Part shown: in pieces, positions 45,148-53,237 of the stretch | Layout of the letters: each line of letters begins with the position of its first letter | How positions within the stretch are numbered: position 1 is the first letter of the stretch | Assembly (NCBI GenBank): GCA_963793295.1 | Contig: CAWBZX010000032.1 | Coordinates: 124,001 to 188,000 of the forward strand | Length of the DNA stretch: 64,000 bases | Reading direction: 5' to 3' | From: JAHDHW01 sp963793295 | GTDB taxonomy: Bacteria; Bacteroidota; Bacteroidia; Chitinophagales; Saprospiraceae | Made by a program: the position numbers and the translations under genes | The notes under the pieces: generated by a model | Databases searched by the model: none | The model's input: only the letters and a program-made list of their open reading frames with translations | Told to the model about the DNA's origin: nothing

Positions 45148-45873
45148 TTGAAAGCATTAATCCTTGTCGATTTACAAAATGACTTTCTACCATGGGGAAG
45201 CATACCTATTGAAGGTTCTGAAGAACTGATTCCAATTGCAAATCAGTTGCTGGAGCAATTTGATATTATTGTAGCGAGTCAGGACTGGCATCCTGCCAAT
45301 CACAAATGTTTTGCCGCCAATCACCCTTGGCGAATGCCCGGACAAGTGATTGATGTAAACGGTATTCCTCAAATGCTGTGGACGATTCATTGTGTTCAGG
45401 ATAATTTTGGGGCTGAATTTGTTTCTGATCTCAATACTTATAAAATTTCAAAAATCATCAGAAAAGGAACCAATATCGAGGTAGACAGCTACAGTGTTTT
45501 CTTTGAAAATGATCACAAAAAATCTAATGGCCTCGAGGAATATTTAAAAATTAATAAAATCGACGAAGTTTACCTAATGGGCTTGACTGCTGATTTTGGC
45601 GTAAAACATACTGCTTTGGATGCTGTCCGGCTCGGGTTTAAAACAAAAGTGATAATTGACGGTTGTCGTTGGTATGATTCAAAAGATGAAAATAAAGAAC
45701 AAACCCTCAACGAAATGGTAATAAAAGGGATTCAAATTATTAAATTAGACGAGCTCAAGCTAGTTAAAAATTCAATCCCATACATAGCGCCACTTCCCAT
45801 CGGCTTGTTTTTTCCAAACGGTATGAAAAATCCCCTCGCTTTCAATTTTTTGTCCGCTTGTGTCTTTTGCTGA
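45148..45873 (+). CDS. pncA: nicotinamidase, apparently lost its stop codon
   Basis: Hydrolyses nicotinamide to nicotinate in NAD recycling. The enzyme core of about 204 residues is complete: catalytic Asp in VDLQNDFLP, metal ligands in DWHPANHKCF, cis-peptide/Lys region IRKGTNIEVDSYS, and nucleophile region MGLTADFGVKHTALDA. The family uses a Cys nucleophile; here the expected position reads TADFGVKHTA, so Cys appears to be replaced by Ala or Asp. Start codon is TTG. The last 38 residues (from LVKNSIPYIAP) are not pncA-like and read antisense through the DUF4440 pseudogene. A TAG lies one base out of frame at 45761-45763, suggesting a one-base insertion moved the stop. Confidence 0.85.
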   Translation: MKALILVDLQNDFLPWGSIPIEGSEELIPIANQLLEQFDIIVASQDWHPANHKCFAANHPWRMPGQVIDVNGIPQMLWTIHCVQDNFGAEFVSDLNTYKISKIIRKGTNIEVDSYSVFFENDHKKSNGLEEYLKINKIDEVYLMGLTADFGVKHTALDAVRLGFKTKVIIDGCRWYDSKDENKEQTLNEMVIKGIQIIKLDELKLVKNSIPYIAPLPIGLFFPNGMKNPLAFNFLSACVFC

Positions 45874-46221
45874 AAAGCGATATTTTCCAAAAGTATAGCC
45901 CAAATCACCGGATTGAGAAACTTCAACAAAATCTGGGGTCCATTCCAGTTTTACTTCACGAAGTGTTTGTTTTTTAAAATATTCTTTAATTGCCTATTTT
46001 CCTTTAATTATAGTATTATTTCGATTGAGTACTGCAGCTTCATCTGCATATGCTAAAAAAGCTTTTGATAGGCCTTCTATTTTTGCCATCTCAGCGAAAG
46101 CTATTTCAGTTTCGAGGATTTCTTTTTTATAGATTTCTTTGGAGTTGGTTTGATTTTCCATTTGACAGGCTGTGATTATGAAGATAAACGATATTATTAG
46201 GATTAAACGATTTTCTTTCAT
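45772..46221 (-). pseudogene. DUF4440 (SnoaL/NTF2-like) lipoprotein with an amber codon
   Basis: The start gives a lipoprotein signal (SFIFIITAC) and a 75-residue stretch ending TIIKGK followed by TAG at 45994-45996. Reading straight on in the same frame continues the domain without a shift: AIKEYFKKQT, then EWTPDFVEVSQSGDLGYTFG and FHTVWKKQADGKWRYVWD to a TGA at 45772. This is the usual DUF4440 C-terminal pattern, so the amber codon replaced a Glu/Lys/Gln codon. Function of the family is unknown; it may bind small hydrophobic molecules. A recent nonsense mutation is most likely; readthrough or a sequencing error cannot be excluded. It overlaps the extended pncA tail by 102 bases. Confidence 0.85.
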
Positions 46222-46262
46222 GATTTCAGTGTTTTGAATACTTACAATATGCTAAAAAACAA

Positions 46263-46292
46263 AAAAGCTGCAACATCAGCGCTACAGCTTTT
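46263..46292 (-). terminator. intrinsic terminator downstream of gdhA
   Basis: On the minus strand AAAAGCTG pairs with CAGCTTTT and is followed by T residues. It lies 29 bases past the gdhA stop. Confidence 0.75.
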
Positions 46293-46321
46293 CAGTTATT
46301 CGATTTAACGATTGAATTCTT

Positions 46322-47683
46322 CTATAAAACTCCTTGAGCTATCAAGGCATCTGCCACTTTTACAAATCCTGCGATATTAGCTCCTTTCACGTAATCAATA
46401 TAACCGCTGTCAGTCTTTCCATAAGTAAGACATTTTTCGTGAATATTTTCCATGATTTGTTGCAAACGTTGATCGACTTGTTCACGAGTCCAGGAAATTC
46501 TCAAACTGTTTTGGGACATTTCCAAACCTGAGGTAGCGACGCCACCTGCATTGGAAGCTTTACCCGGAGCATATAAAATTTTTGCATCCTGAAAAACTTT
46601 AATTCCCTCGTTTGTAGTCGGCATATTTGCTCCTTCTGCAACCAGTTGACAACCATTGCTGACTAAGGTTCTTGCGTCTACATCATTTATTTCATTTTGA
46701 GTGGCGGAAGGAAATGCTGCATCACATTTAATTCCCCAAGGTTTTTGTCCTTCCAGGTAGGTTAAATCGTAATGATCGGCATATTCTTTAATGCGGCCTT
46801 TACGGACATTTTTCAACTCTTCTATAAATGCTAGTTTTTCTCTTGTAATTCCATCTTTATCATAAACTGTCCCTGATGAATCTGAAACAGCATGTACTGT
46901 GCCACCCAAATCTAATATTTTTTCAATGGTGTACTGGGCTACATTACCTGATCCAGAAACAATGCATCTTTTACCTTTTAATGAGTCATTTTTTGTCTTC
47001 AACATTTCACTAGCAAAATAGACGCATCCATAGCCGGTTGCTTCGGGGCGAATTAAACTTCCCCCATATTGCAAACCTTTTCCAGTAAATGTTCCGGAGT
47101 GTTTATGGCTTAGTTTTTTATACATTCCGAACATATAACCTACTTCCGTTCCTCCAACGCCAATATCACCTGCAGGAACATCACTGTCAGGGCCAATGTG
47201 TCTGAAAAGTTCTAACATAAATGACTGGCAAAAACGCATGATCTCATTATCAGACTTGCCTTTGGGGTCAAAATTTGAACCACCTTTGCCTCCTCCCATC
47301 GGAAGTGTGGTTAAGCTGTTTTTAAAAGTTTGTTCAAATCCAAGAAATTTCAAAATGCTGAGGTTTACAGAGGGATGAAAACGAAGCCCTCCTTTATATG
47401 GTCCAATAGCATTGTTGAACTGGACGCGATAACCTTTATTGACTTGAATTTGGTTGTTATCATCTCGCCAGGTTACCCGGAAAGAGATAATACGATCAGG
47501 CTCTGTAAGTCTTTCCAATAAAGCATTACCCTGATACTTGGGATTTTGGTCGATAAAAGGTATAACCACTTCTGCAAATTCTTGAACAGCTTGGTGGAAT
47601 TCTGATTCTCCTGGATTATGCTTTTTTATTTCTTTTAGAAATGCATTAAGGTAGGTACGATTCGATTTGGTTTGGACTGTCAT
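46322..47683 (-). CDS. gdhA: NADP-type glutamate dehydrogenase
   Basis: A 453-residue hexameric-type GDH, standard length. It interconverts 2-oxoglutarate plus ammonia and glutamate. Visible are the catalytic-site loop LPMGGGKGGSNFDPKG, the PAGDIGVGGTEVGYM region, the Rossmann glycine motif VSGSGNVAQYT and the ANMPTTNEG stretch. The KGGLRFHPSVN segment early in the protein matches the family. Lone gene, terminated by a hairpin. A TATTTTTG box lies at 47715-47722 (minus strand) with no TTTG at the ideal distance. Confidence 0.96.
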   Translation of the reverse strand: MTVQTKSNRTYLNAFLKEIKKHNPGESEFHQAVQEFAEVVIPFIDQNPKYQGNALLERLTEPDRIISFRVTWRDDNNQIQVNKGYRVQFNNAIGPYKGGLRFHPSVNLSILKFLGFEQTFKNSLTTLPMGGGKGGSNFDPKGKSDNEIMRFCQSFMLELFRHIGPDSDVPAGDIGVGGTEVGYMFGMYKKLSHKHSGTFTGKGLQYGGSLIRPEATGYGCVYFASEMLKTKNDSLKGKRCIVSGSGNVAQYTIEKILDLGGTVHAVSDSSGTVYDKDGITREKLAFIEELKNVRKGRIKEYADHYDLTYLEGQKPWGIKCDAAFPSATQNEINDVDARTLVSNGCQLVAEGANMPTTNEGIKVFQDAKILYAPGKASNAGGVATSGLEMSQNSLRISWTREQVDQRLQQIMENIHEKCLTYGKTDSGYIDYVKGANIAGFVKVADALIAQGVL

Positions 47684-47917
47684 AGTAATTTTATTTATGA
47701 ATTAATATTTAACTCAAAAATATATAATTGATGTTTAGTATGGATTAACAAAAATCAGTGCGAGGGGAGATAAAAATCAGTGATTTTTATCAATGGAAAA
47801 AGGCCCAAACATTAACATATTTGAACCTTCTCCGGGTTTTTGAGACTTTAAAATGAAAAAACGGTTTACTAATAAAAAATGTTGTTGTTATTAGCGCAAT
47901 TTGAATTTATCAAAGCT

Positions 47918-48595
47918 CTATTTTTGAATGGAATTGAAAAACTCCATTTTTACACTTTCATTTAAAAATTTACCGCAATACTCAGCAGTTACCGTGCTAC
48001 TTTCCTGATGCTCAACGCCACGCGCCTGAACACACATGTGCTTTGCATCAATGTAAACAGCCACATCATCAGTCTGCAATGTACTCTTAAGTTCTTTGGC
48101 GATTTGGATAGTCAGTCGTTCTTGCACCTGTGGACGACGTGAATAATATTCAACGATTCTGTTTAATTTTGATAACCCGATTACTTTTTTATTAGGTATA
48201 TATGCGATGTGAGCACTTCCATAAATTGGTAAAAAATGGTGTTCGCATGTTGATTGAACCCTAATATTTTTTTCTACCAGCATCTGACGATATTGGTATT
48301 TGTTATCAAACAATGTGGCAGATGGCTTACTTTCAGGATTTAGTCCTGAAAATATTTCATTTACAAACATCTTTGCAACGCGTTTGGGCGTTCCTTTTAA
48401 ACTATCATCTTTGAGATCAAGTCCCAAAATATCCATGATAGCTTTGAAATGTTCTTCAATTTTTACTTTTTTAGTATCATCGCACATCTCGAAAGCATCG
48501 TCACGAATTGGTGTAGCGGCTGAGGTTGCTATGTGATTTTCACCTATCTCTTCGACATCAGCTAAATCTATTTTAAAACCATTTTTTACTTTCAT
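47918..48595 (-). CDS. folE: GTP cyclohydrolase I
   Basis: Converts GTP to dihydroneopterin triphosphate, the first step of folate synthesis. The 225-residue protein shows Zn ligands in CEHHFLPIYG, then the NRIVEYYSRRPQVQERL helix, VYIDAKHMCVQARGVEHQ (a further Cys and His) and TAEYCGKF. An N-terminal extension of about 40 residues is normal in this phylum. folP in the same window completes part of the pathway. A hairpin-like region follows at 47764-47836. Confidence 0.96.
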   Translation of the reverse strand: MKVKNGFKIDLADVEEIGENHIATSAATPIRDDAFEMCDDTKKVKIEEHFKAIMDILGLDLKDDSLKGTPKRVAKMFVNEIFSGLNPESKPSATLFDNKYQYRQMLVEKNIRVQSTCEHHFLPIYGSAHIAYIPNKKVIGLSKLNRIVEYYSRRPQVQERLTIQIAKELKSTLQTDDVAVYIDAKHMCVQARGVEHQESSTVTAEYCGKFLNESVKMEFFNSIQK

Positions 48596-48680
48596 GCTAT
48601 TTTTGTGGGTATTTATTTTATTTAACGAGTAATAAACACGTATTTCAGATGTTTGTTTATAATAAACAGAAATATTATCT

Positions 48681-49199
48681 ATGACTGTCTTTCTTAGAAT
48701 ACTAGTTGTCTTTATAATTTGTGTGACTATTTATGCTTGCCCTTCTTCAAATAAAACTAACGTTGCGGCAGATAAATGCAAATACGGAACACCCACTCCT
48801 GTTTTTTCAAAAGACCTGGAAAAAGTGGCTGACCATTTTTTTTCGTCAGAAGGTCAAAAAGGAATGGAAAAGGTAAAATTTGAAAACGGACTGGAACTGG
48901 AGTTGCTTCAAGCCGGGTGTAACGATTTGATGCAGAGTTATCAGTTTGCTATGAAGGGTGACCTAAATGGAGACGATCAATTTTGGGTTGAACAGGCTGT
49001 TGAACAATTCCGATATCTGTCGACCTTGTCGGACAATCATATTTCATTTAGTTTATGGGCAGGCGCTATTGCAAAAAGTGCCGAATTTATTTCTCTTGGT
49101 GAATCTTTTGAGCCAGAACCCAATACCTTTATTAAAATTGATAAAATACCTTCTGGTGAAAAAACGATCTTAGTGGTGACTTTTGAAGCAAAAGGTTAG
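48681..49199 (+). CDS. lipoprotein of unknown function
   Basis: A 172-residue protein with a lipoprotein signal ending IYAC. The rest is helical with a clear amphipathic middle and a C-terminal beta strand (TILVVTFEAKG). I recognise no family. It starts 85 bases from the divergent folE. Function unknown. Confidence 0.7.
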   Translation: MTVFLRILVVFIICVTIYACPSSNKTNVAADKCKYGTPTPVFSKDLEKVADHFFSSEGQKGMEKVKFENGLELELLQAGCNDLMQSYQFAMKGDLNGDDQFWVEQAVEQFRYLSTLSDNHISFSLWAGAIAKSAEFISLGESFEPEPNTFIKIDKIPSGEKTILVVTFEAKG

Positions 49200-49368
49200 T
49201 TTATCCAAGGTGTTTTTATATTTTTATTAAAAATGTGAAGTTTCTTAAAAAAGCCAATTTAAATCTTTGGCAAAAATGCATAAAGAAACTATCTTTACTG
49301 ACCACATATTACCTTCCCATTACATATTATTAATCTACTAACTTAATTAAAAGCTGATTTCACTTGCT

Positions 49369-50202
49369 ATGAGCAAACCCATTATTTCCTTATTAGTAGC
49401 TTTTTTGGCTTTATGGTTATTTGGCGGAGCTTTTTGGCTAAGTACAATGCAATCTCGGAATACTTCTGAGCAGATGTTACCTGATAATAATCGGTTAATT
49501 ATACAGGATGGAGAATTCAAAATGACGGCTCAAACCATTTTTGCATTCCAACCTTCTGATGCTGATATTATTATCAATGAAGAACAAATGTCCGTATTAG
49601 ATTCTCTGGCCTCTTACTTAGAAGGCGCAAAAGAAAAAAAAATACGTTTGATAGCTTATTACGGAAAAAATGAAACCAACAGAACCAAATATGAAAATCT
49701 GGGAATTGCAAGGGCGGGAACAATTAAAAATATTTTGGTCAGAAGAGGTGCTCCAGAAAACAGCATTGGGATTGAAGGTAAGTTGTTAAAAAAGTTGGTT
49801 TTGAATGAAAATGGTATCCTGTCAGGAGGTGTAGAATTTGATATTTTTGATAAAGATATTTCTAATACAATAACTGAAGCTCCTTTTTTGAAGGAAAAAA
49901 TATTCTATTTTCAAAAAAATAAATATGTTCTTTTAAACAATGATGATCTAGAAAGTTATGCAGCAGTCTTAAAACAATACCTGGTTGATGAAAAAGATTC
50001 AGAAGTTATCATTACAGGTTTTCGCGAAGAAATTGAACATCAATCTATTGATCTGTTGCGAGCAAAATTTGTAGAGGATGTTTTTATTAAACACGGAATT
50101 GATCTTGAACGAATATCAATTGATATGAACGAACAGGTTGGAAAAAATAAAAAGAGTAACGAAAGTATTGATGATAAAAAAGTAGAAATAAAAGTTCATT
50201 AG
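49369..50202 (+). CDS. membrane-anchored protein with two OmpA-like domains
   Basis: A 277-residue protein with an N-terminal membrane segment (LLVAFLALWLFGGAFWL). Two OmpA-like halves follow: IFAFQPSDADIII...IRLIAYYGKNETNRTKYENLGIARAGTIKN and later IFYFQKNKYVLL...VIITGFREE...LLRAKFVEDVFIKHG. OmpA domains bind peptidoglycan, so this may be a tandem peptidoglycan-binding anchor; the key Asp and Arg of the binding site are only partly preserved. The coiled-coil/HhH gene follows after 102 bases on the same strand. Confidence 0.72.
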   Translation: MSKPIISLLVAFLALWLFGGAFWLSTMQSRNTSEQMLPDNNRLIIQDGEFKMTAQTIFAFQPSDADIIINEEQMSVLDSLASYLEGAKEKKIRLIAYYGKNETNRTKYENLGIARAGTIKNILVRRGAPENSIGIEGKLLKKLVLNENGILSGGVEFDIFDKDISNTITEAPFLKEKIFYFQKNKYVLLNNDDLESYAAVLKQYLVDEKDSEVIITGFREEIEHQSIDLLRAKFVEDVFIKHGIDLERISIDMNEQVGKNKKSNESIDDKKVEIKVH

Positions 50203-50304
50203 ATCTTTAAAATTGGCACTTGATTTTTATAAATTTATTTATATCTTCCATTAACTGTTGACAAATATTACATACTGCTTGAATTAAATTGGTACACAAC
50301 AAAT

Positions 50305-51639
50305 ATGTCTTTTTTTCTTATTTCTTTTCTTCTTCTTTTGGGTTCCGCTATTTTAGGATATGCTATTTCGATGGTCAGAAACAACGAGCAACTTTCTGAA
50401 GGTAAATCTGAAACAGCAAAATTACAGAGAGGTTATTCAAAACTCAGAGAAGATTATGATGAGTTAATCAAACAACTAAATAATCTACAAATTGAAAGGA
50501 AAAAGTGGAAAAGCCAAATTGATACGACTAAAAATAAATTTCGTCAACAGAAAGAAATTGCCCGGCAATTGGAACAGGATAAGGAGTTTATTTTTGGAGA
50601 ATATGAAAATTTTCGTAACGCTGCAAAAGAAAAACTGGAAACAAGCGAAAAGATCCTCCATGCCTTTGATAGCTTAAAAGAGAAAACCCAAAAAGAAAAA
50701 ATAAAGACCGATAAGTGGAAAATCAAATACCATGAAGCCTTGCAAAATCTTCAGAATACCGAAGCTGAAGCCAGAAAACTCAAAAAAGAAAAAGAAGCTT
50801 TAATTGAACAATCTAAACATACTGAATCGGCAAGTTCTTCTCTTTTCGAGTGGGAAAGTAATTACAAAGAATTAAAACTGAGATATTTAGCTCTGGCAAA
50901 AGAAAAGAAGGATTTAGAAAGCAGCCTTGACGAAATTCAGCATATTTCTCATTCAGAAACAGAGGTTGAGGATAATTCCGCTCTTCTGGAACAGGAACTA
51001 AAACAATTGAAAAAAGAAAATCAAACTTTAGTTGAAAAACTAAATATCCTTATCCAATCAAACAAAACAAAAAACAAGGAAACTATTTTTGACCGGATTA
51101 AAACTCGCTCAGATCAAGCTGATTTTATACGAATTGGTAAAGCATACGAACATCAAAAAGATGATTTAAAAAAATTGGATGGCTTGGGTGCTTCTATTGA
51201 AAAGCGATTCAATGTTATTGGTATTTACAAACTAAGTCAACTTGCCGCGTTTAACCCGGATGATGAAGAATTATTCAACCATTTATTGGAATTGCCGAGT
51301 GGTAAAATTCAAAAAGAAGGCTGGGTATCTCAATCAAGGAAATTAATAAACAAGGAGGAAGATCCTCAAGTAATTCTTTCCAGAATCGGAAGTCGAAAAG
51401 ATCATGTTGATTTTGGTAGAATAGGTGAAGCAAGCCCAACAAAAAAAGATAACTTGCAAGTAATTAAAGGAATTGGTCCTTTTATCGAAAAAAAATTAAA
51501 TGCCATTGGAATTTATCATTTCCAACAGATTGCTTACTTCAATGAAGAAGATATTGAGGAAATCAATGGTATTATCGAATTAGGTGCTGGCCATATTAAA
51601 ACTGATGATTGGGTCGGCCAGGCCAGAAGAATGAAGTAG
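50305..51639 (+). CDS. membrane-anchored coiled-coil protein with two helix-hairpin-helix domains
   Basis: A 444-residue protein. A short membrane segment (residues about 2-22) is followed by about 260 residues of coiled coil (Lys/Glu-rich heptads) and two related C-terminal modules of about 70 residues: one has KKLDGLGASIEKRFNVIGIYKLSQLAAFN...GKIQKEGWVSQ, the other QVIKGIGPFIEKKLNAIGIYHFQQIAYF...GHIKTDDWVGQAR. These repeats (DGLG/KGIG hairpin, W-x-x-Q ending) resemble the helix-hairpin-helix modules seen in many Bacteroidota fusion proteins. DNA or ligand binding is possible; the function is unknown. Confidence 0.8.
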   Translation: MSFFLISFLLLLGSAILGYAISMVRNNEQLSEGKSETAKLQRGYSKLREDYDELIKQLNNLQIERKKWKSQIDTTKNKFRQQKEIARQLEQDKEFIFGEYENFRNAAKEKLETSEKILHAFDSLKEKTQKEKIKTDKWKIKYHEALQNLQNTEAEARKLKKEKEALIEQSKHTESASSSLFEWESNYKELKLRYLALAKEKKDLESSLDEIQHISHSETEVEDNSALLEQELKQLKKENQTLVEKLNILIQSNKTKNKETIFDRIKTRSDQADFIRIGKAYEHQKDDLKKLDGLGASIEKRFNVIGIYKLSQLAAFNPDDEELFNHLLELPSGKIQKEGWVSQSRKLINKEEDPQVILSRIGSRKDHVDFGRIGEASPTKKDNLQVIKGIGPFIEKKLNAIGIYHFQQIAYFNEEDIEEINGIIELGAGHIKTDDWVGQARRMK

Positions 51640-51657
51640 AAGTAGTATCAGTATGCT

Positions 51658-51694
51658 ATAACCCCCTGCATTAATTTGTAGAGGGGTTATTTTT
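51658..51694 (+). terminator. intrinsic terminator after the coiled-coil/HhH gene
   Basis: ATAACCCC (51658-51665) pairs with GGGGTTAT (51683-51690), with further inner pairs CTGCA/TGTAG, followed by TTTT. The whole forms a stem of about 13 pairs. Confidence 0.85.
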
Positions 51695-51733
51695 ATTTGT
51701 GCACTTTTTTTACCTATATATTCGGTCTATTAT

Positions 51734-51741
51734 TATCTTTG
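51734..51741 (+). promoter_or_regulatory. -7 element (TATCTTTG) upstream of lpdA
   Basis: TATCTTTG matches TANNTTTG 31 bases before the lpdA start. A TTTG lies at 51696-51699 but is too far; no good -33 match was found. Confidence 0.45.
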
Positions 51742-51772
51742 CCGCGGTTTTAAACACACAAAAAACGATTAA

Positions 51773-53170
51773 ATGAACTACGATCTAATAGTTATTGGAA
51801 GCGGACCTGGAGGATATGTTGCTGCTATTCGGGGTGCCCAGCTAGGAATGAATGTTGCCATTGTCGAACGTGAAAATTTGGGTGGTATATGCCTGAATTG
51901 GGGATGTATTCCAACAAAAGCGCTTTTGAAAAGTGCTCAGGTTTTTGAATATATTAATCATGCTGAAAGCTATGGAATTAAAGTCGCAAAAGCTACGGTT
52001 GATTTTGATGCGATGATCAAAAGAAGTCGAGATGTTGCTGATGGCATGAGTAAAGGGATTAGTTTCCTAATGCGAAAAAACAAAATTACTGTTATTGAAG
52101 GAAATGGTAAACTTGCCAGAGGTAAAAAAGTAGAAGTGACTGATGAAAAAGGAAAAGTAACCACCTACTCAGCTGAGCATATTATCATTGCTACGGGTGC
52201 TCGAGCAAAGGCTTTACCTAATATGGATATTGATGGTAAAAATATCATTGAATACCGAAAAGCCATGTCTTTGGAAAAACAACCAAAATCAATGGTAGTA
52301 GTCGGTGCCGGAGCGATAGGTGTTGAGTTTGCCTATTTTTATAACTCGATCGGAACAAAAGTTACCCTTGTTGAATTTATGGAACAAGGGCTGGTGCCAA
52401 GAGAAGATGCAGATATTTCGAAAGAATTGACCAAAATTTTTAAAAGATCAGGAATTGATGTTTTAGGAAATACTTCCGTTGAATCCGTAGATACCAAAGG
52501 CAAGGGATGCACAGTTACCGTCAAGAACAGAAAAGATGGTAAGACATCAGAAATAAAATGTGATGTTGTATTATCAGCTGCTGGTGTTACACCAAACACA
52601 GAAAATATCGGACTTGAAGCTTTAGGTATTCAAACTGATCGCGGGTTTATTCAGGTAGATGATTTTTACAGAACCAATGTTTCAGGAATTTACGCGATTG
52701 GTGATGTTTTGCCAACGCAAGCTTTGGCCCATGTTGCCAGCGCTGAAGCGATTACTTGCGTTGAAAAAATAGCGGGTCAAAATCCAGAACCAATTGATTA
52801 TAATAATATCCCGGGTTGTACTTATTGTTCGCCGGAGATCGCATCCGTTGGTTATACAGAAAAAGAAGCGAAAGAAGCGGGTTATGAATTAAAAATTGGC
52901 AAGTTTCCTTTTACAGCTTCAGGAAAAGCAAAAGCCTCTGGTGCTCCAAATGGCTTTGTGAAAGTAATCTTTGATGCCAAATACGGAGAATTTTTAGGAG
53001 CCCATTTGATTGGTTACAATGTTACTGAAATGATCGCTGAGGTTGTGGTTGCCCGGAAATTAGAGACCACTGGGCATGAAATCATTAAGTCCGTCCACCC
53101 TCATCCAACTATGAGTGAAGCCCTTATGGAAGCTGCAGCAGCAGCTTACGGAGAAGTTATTCACTTATAA
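51773..53170 (+). CDS. lpdA: dihydrolipoyl dehydrogenase
   Basis: A 465-residue FAD enzyme that reoxidises dihydrolipoamide in 2-oxoacid dehydrogenase complexes and the glycine cleavage system. FAD site GSGPGGY at the N-terminus; redox pair Cys 40 and Cys 45 in GGICLNWGC; NAD site GAGAIGVEFAYFY; and the C-terminal catalytic SVHPHPTMSE with His 444. No complex partners are next to it. It converges on lanB, and a bidirectional terminator separates them. Confidence 0.96.
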   Translation: MNYDLIVIGSGPGGYVAAIRGAQLGMNVAIVERENLGGICLNWGCIPTKALLKSAQVFEYINHAESYGIKVAKATVDFDAMIKRSRDVADGMSKGISFLMRKNKITVIEGNGKLARGKKVEVTDEKGKVTTYSAEHIIIATGARAKALPNMDIDGKNIIEYRKAMSLEKQPKSMVVVGAGAIGVEFAYFYNSIGTKVTLVEFMEQGLVPREDADISKELTKIFKRSGIDVLGNTSVESVDTKGKGCTVTVKNRKDGKTSEIKCDVVLSAAGVTPNTENIGLEALGIQTDRGFIQVDDFYRTNVSGIYAIGDVLPTQALAHVASAEAITCVEKIAGQNPEPIDYNNIPGCTYCSPEIASVGYTEKEAKEAGYELKIGKFPFTASGKAKASGAPNGFVKVIFDAKYGEFLGAHLIGYNVTEMIAEVVVARKLETTGHEIIKSVHPHPTMSEALMEAAAAAYGEVIHL

Positions 53171-53199
53171 CCTGAGTATTTAATTATCAAATTTTATAT

Positions 53200-53237
53200 A
53201 AAAAAAGAGATGCCAATTAGTTGTTATCTCTTTTTTT
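53200..53237. terminator. bidirectional terminator of lpdA and the lanB operon
   Basis: AAAAAAAGAGAT (53200-53211) pairs perfectly with ATCTCTTTTTTT (53226-53237) across a 14-base loop. T runs lie on the 3' side in both directions. The lanB stop codon (53217-53219) is inside the loop, so the last codons of lanB form one arm. Confidence 0.9.

Noticed and set aside
47764..47836. Possible terminator hairpin between folE and gdhA (AAAAAGGCCC against CCGGGTTTTT)
   Set aside because: The arms pair only with bulges, so I do not list it as a firm terminator.
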